Assembly (NCBI RefSeq): GCF_033242265.1
Contig: NZ_BTFW01000001.1
Coordinates: forward strand, 1,116,001-1,180,000
Source: Novosphingobium sp. IK01
GTDB taxonomy: Bacteria > Pseudomonadota > Alphaproteobacteria > Sphingomonadales > Sphingomonadaceae
Reading direction: 5' to 3'
Length of the DNA stretch: 64,000 nucleotides
Positions 63,299-64,000 of the stretch are shown piece by piece. Under the pieces are notes generated by a model. The model saw only the letters and a program-made list of their open reading frames with translations. It was not told the DNA's origin and ran no database searches. The position numbers were made by a program, and so were the translations under genes. How positions within the stretch are numbered: position 1 is the stretch's first letter; every line of letters starts with the position of its first letter.

Positions 63299-64000
63299 TC
63301 AGCCCGCGATCTTCGAGGTATCGAACGTGCCCAGCCCCGGCTTGTAGCTCTTTTCGTCGAGGAACTGGCGGGTGGCTTCCTTGCGCGCGGCCACGCCGCC
63401 ATAGCTGTGCAGGGCTTCCTGCGCGCGCACGAGGTAGTCTTCGGCGTGCTCGTAGGTCATGTCGATCATGCGGCGCACGGCCCACTTGGTCGCGCGCAGG
63501 GCGTTGGCGTCCTTCTTGAGCAGGGTCTGCGCGATCTGGGTGACGCGGGCCTTCAGGTCCTCGTGGGGGACCGCTTCGGTCACCAGCCCCTGTTCGGCGG
63601 CCTGCCTGCCGGTCAGGTTCTCGCCCATCATCGCGTGGTAGAGCGCCTTGCGCAGGCTCATGAGGTCAGCGGCAACTTTCGAGGCGCCGCCGCCCGGCAG
63701 GATGCCCCAGTTGATTTCCGAAAGGCCGAACTGGGCATTTTCCGACGCCACGGCGATGTCGCACGCATAGAGCGGGCCATAGCCGCCGCCAAAGCACCAG
63801 CCATTGACCATCGCGATGGTCGGCTTTTCATACCAGCGCAGGCGGTTCCACCAGCGATAGGCCTCGCGCTGCGACTTGCGGATCGCCCAGAGGCCCTGCG
63901 CCTCGGTCTCGCGGAAGTATTCCTGAAGGTCCATGCCCGCCGACCAGGCCTCGCCCTCGCCCGAGAGCACCAGCACGCCCACGTCCTCGCGGAATTCGAG
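63299..64000 (-). CDS. Hydroxycinnamoyl-CoA hydratase-lyase (5' end outside window)
   Basis: Crotonase-fold enzyme, 233 residues visible of about 275; the N-terminus lies beyond the window edge. WYEKPTIAMVNGWCFGGGYG, FGLSEINWGILPGG and YLVRAQEALHSYGG match feruloyl/p-coumaroyl-CoA hydratase-lyase (Ech/HCHL), in which the Glu of SEINWG is catalytic. The reaction cleaves feruloyl-CoA to vanillin, or p-coumaroyl-CoA to 4-hydroxybenzaldehyde, and acetyl-CoA. This fits with pobA in the same region. A generic enoyl-CoA hydratase is less likely given these motifs. Confidence 0.88.
   Translation of the reverse strand, partial: LEFREDVGVLVLSGEGEAWSAGMDLQEYFRETEAQGLWAIRKSQREAYRWWNRLRWYEKPTIAMVNGWCFGGGYGPLYACDIAVASENAQFGLSEINWGILPGGGASKVAADLMSLRKALYHAMMGENLTGRQAAEQGLVTEAVPHEDLKARVTQIAQTLLKKDANALRATKWAVRRMIDMTYEHAEDYLVRAQEALHSYGGVAARKEATRQFLDEKSYKPGLGTFDTSKIAG

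Overview
The window is GC-rich chromosomal DNA from an alphaproteobacterium, most likely a member of the Sphingomonadales such as Novosphingobium or a close relative. I infer this from gene content and order: addA-addB-murU-amgK-tsaE next to a DivL-type kinase and ahcY, a ppiD-trpEGDC-moaC-moeA-lexA run, a LexA box of the GTTC-N7-GTTC type, an atpHAGDC operon without F0 genes, a ROSE-type RNA thermometer, CobT, and TonB receptor and TPR-sulfotransferase neighbours. There is no rRNA in the window, so the genus is an inference. I see no insertion sequence, prophage, integrase, CRISPR array or defence island. This is core chromosome with some accessory content.

Layout. 1-11342 (minus strand): a run of genes with 4-bp overlaps covering DNA repair (addA, cut by the window edge, and addB), peptidoglycan sugar recycling (murU, amgK), tRNA t6A synthesis (tsaE) and a DivL-like pseudo-histidine kinase, followed upstream by ahcY. 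A perfect inverted repeat lies between ahcY and a divergent Prx5 peroxiredoxin. 12164-13299: folE and an ftsB-like gene on the minus strand. 13681-16849: three overlapping Tad-like membrane-anchored genes, the first with a von Willebrand A domain. 16857-19765 plus grxC: FAD oxidoreductase, tRNA-Arg(CCU), DUF1178 protein, nitrilase-fold amidase and glutaredoxin. 20215-23926: hsp20 with a ROSE-like thermometer, then pyrG, secG and tpiA on the minus strand. 24305-33624: ppiD, trpE, trpG, trpD, trpC, an RNase H-like gene, moaC, moeA, lexA and a small conserved protein. 33674-37773 (minus): cysS, cobT and a fructose-6-phosphate aldolase/transaldolase. 38033-42971: priA, ada (minus) and a membrane-anchored serine protease. 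43287-48203: atpH-atpA-atpG-atpD-atpC. 48449-55262: a GGDEF-EAL protein, a SulP transporter, an AraC regulator divergent from pobA, and an atypical OmpR-type response regulator. 55263-64000 (minus): quinone-linked D-lactate dehydrogenase, TonB-dependent receptor, TPR-sulfotransferase, M20 peptidase, and a hydroxycinnamoyl-CoA hydratase-lyase cut by the window edge.

Functional links. murU and amgK form the salvage route that returns N-acetylmuramate to UDP-MurNAc. trpEGDC covers chorismate to indole-glycerol phosphate. moaC and moeA serve molybdenum cofactor synthesis. grxC, the Nit-type amidase and perhaps the peroxiredoxin belong to thiol chemistry. The edge hydratase-lyase and pobA can both feed protocatechuate, which points to use of plant-derived phenolics.

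The most notable observations are: the DivL-like kinase with Tyr in place of the phospho-acceptor His; the ROSE-like thermometer; the ATATAAAGA-type palindrome beside ahcY; three unrelated short tandem-repeat arrays between genes, one of which merges into a perfect 19-bp hairpin; and the degenerate response regulator preceded by 11-nt-spaced direct repeats. I found no clear candidate for a wholly new multi-gene system. The Tad-like vWA trio and the protease with an unassigned C-terminal domain are the least explained coding regions.
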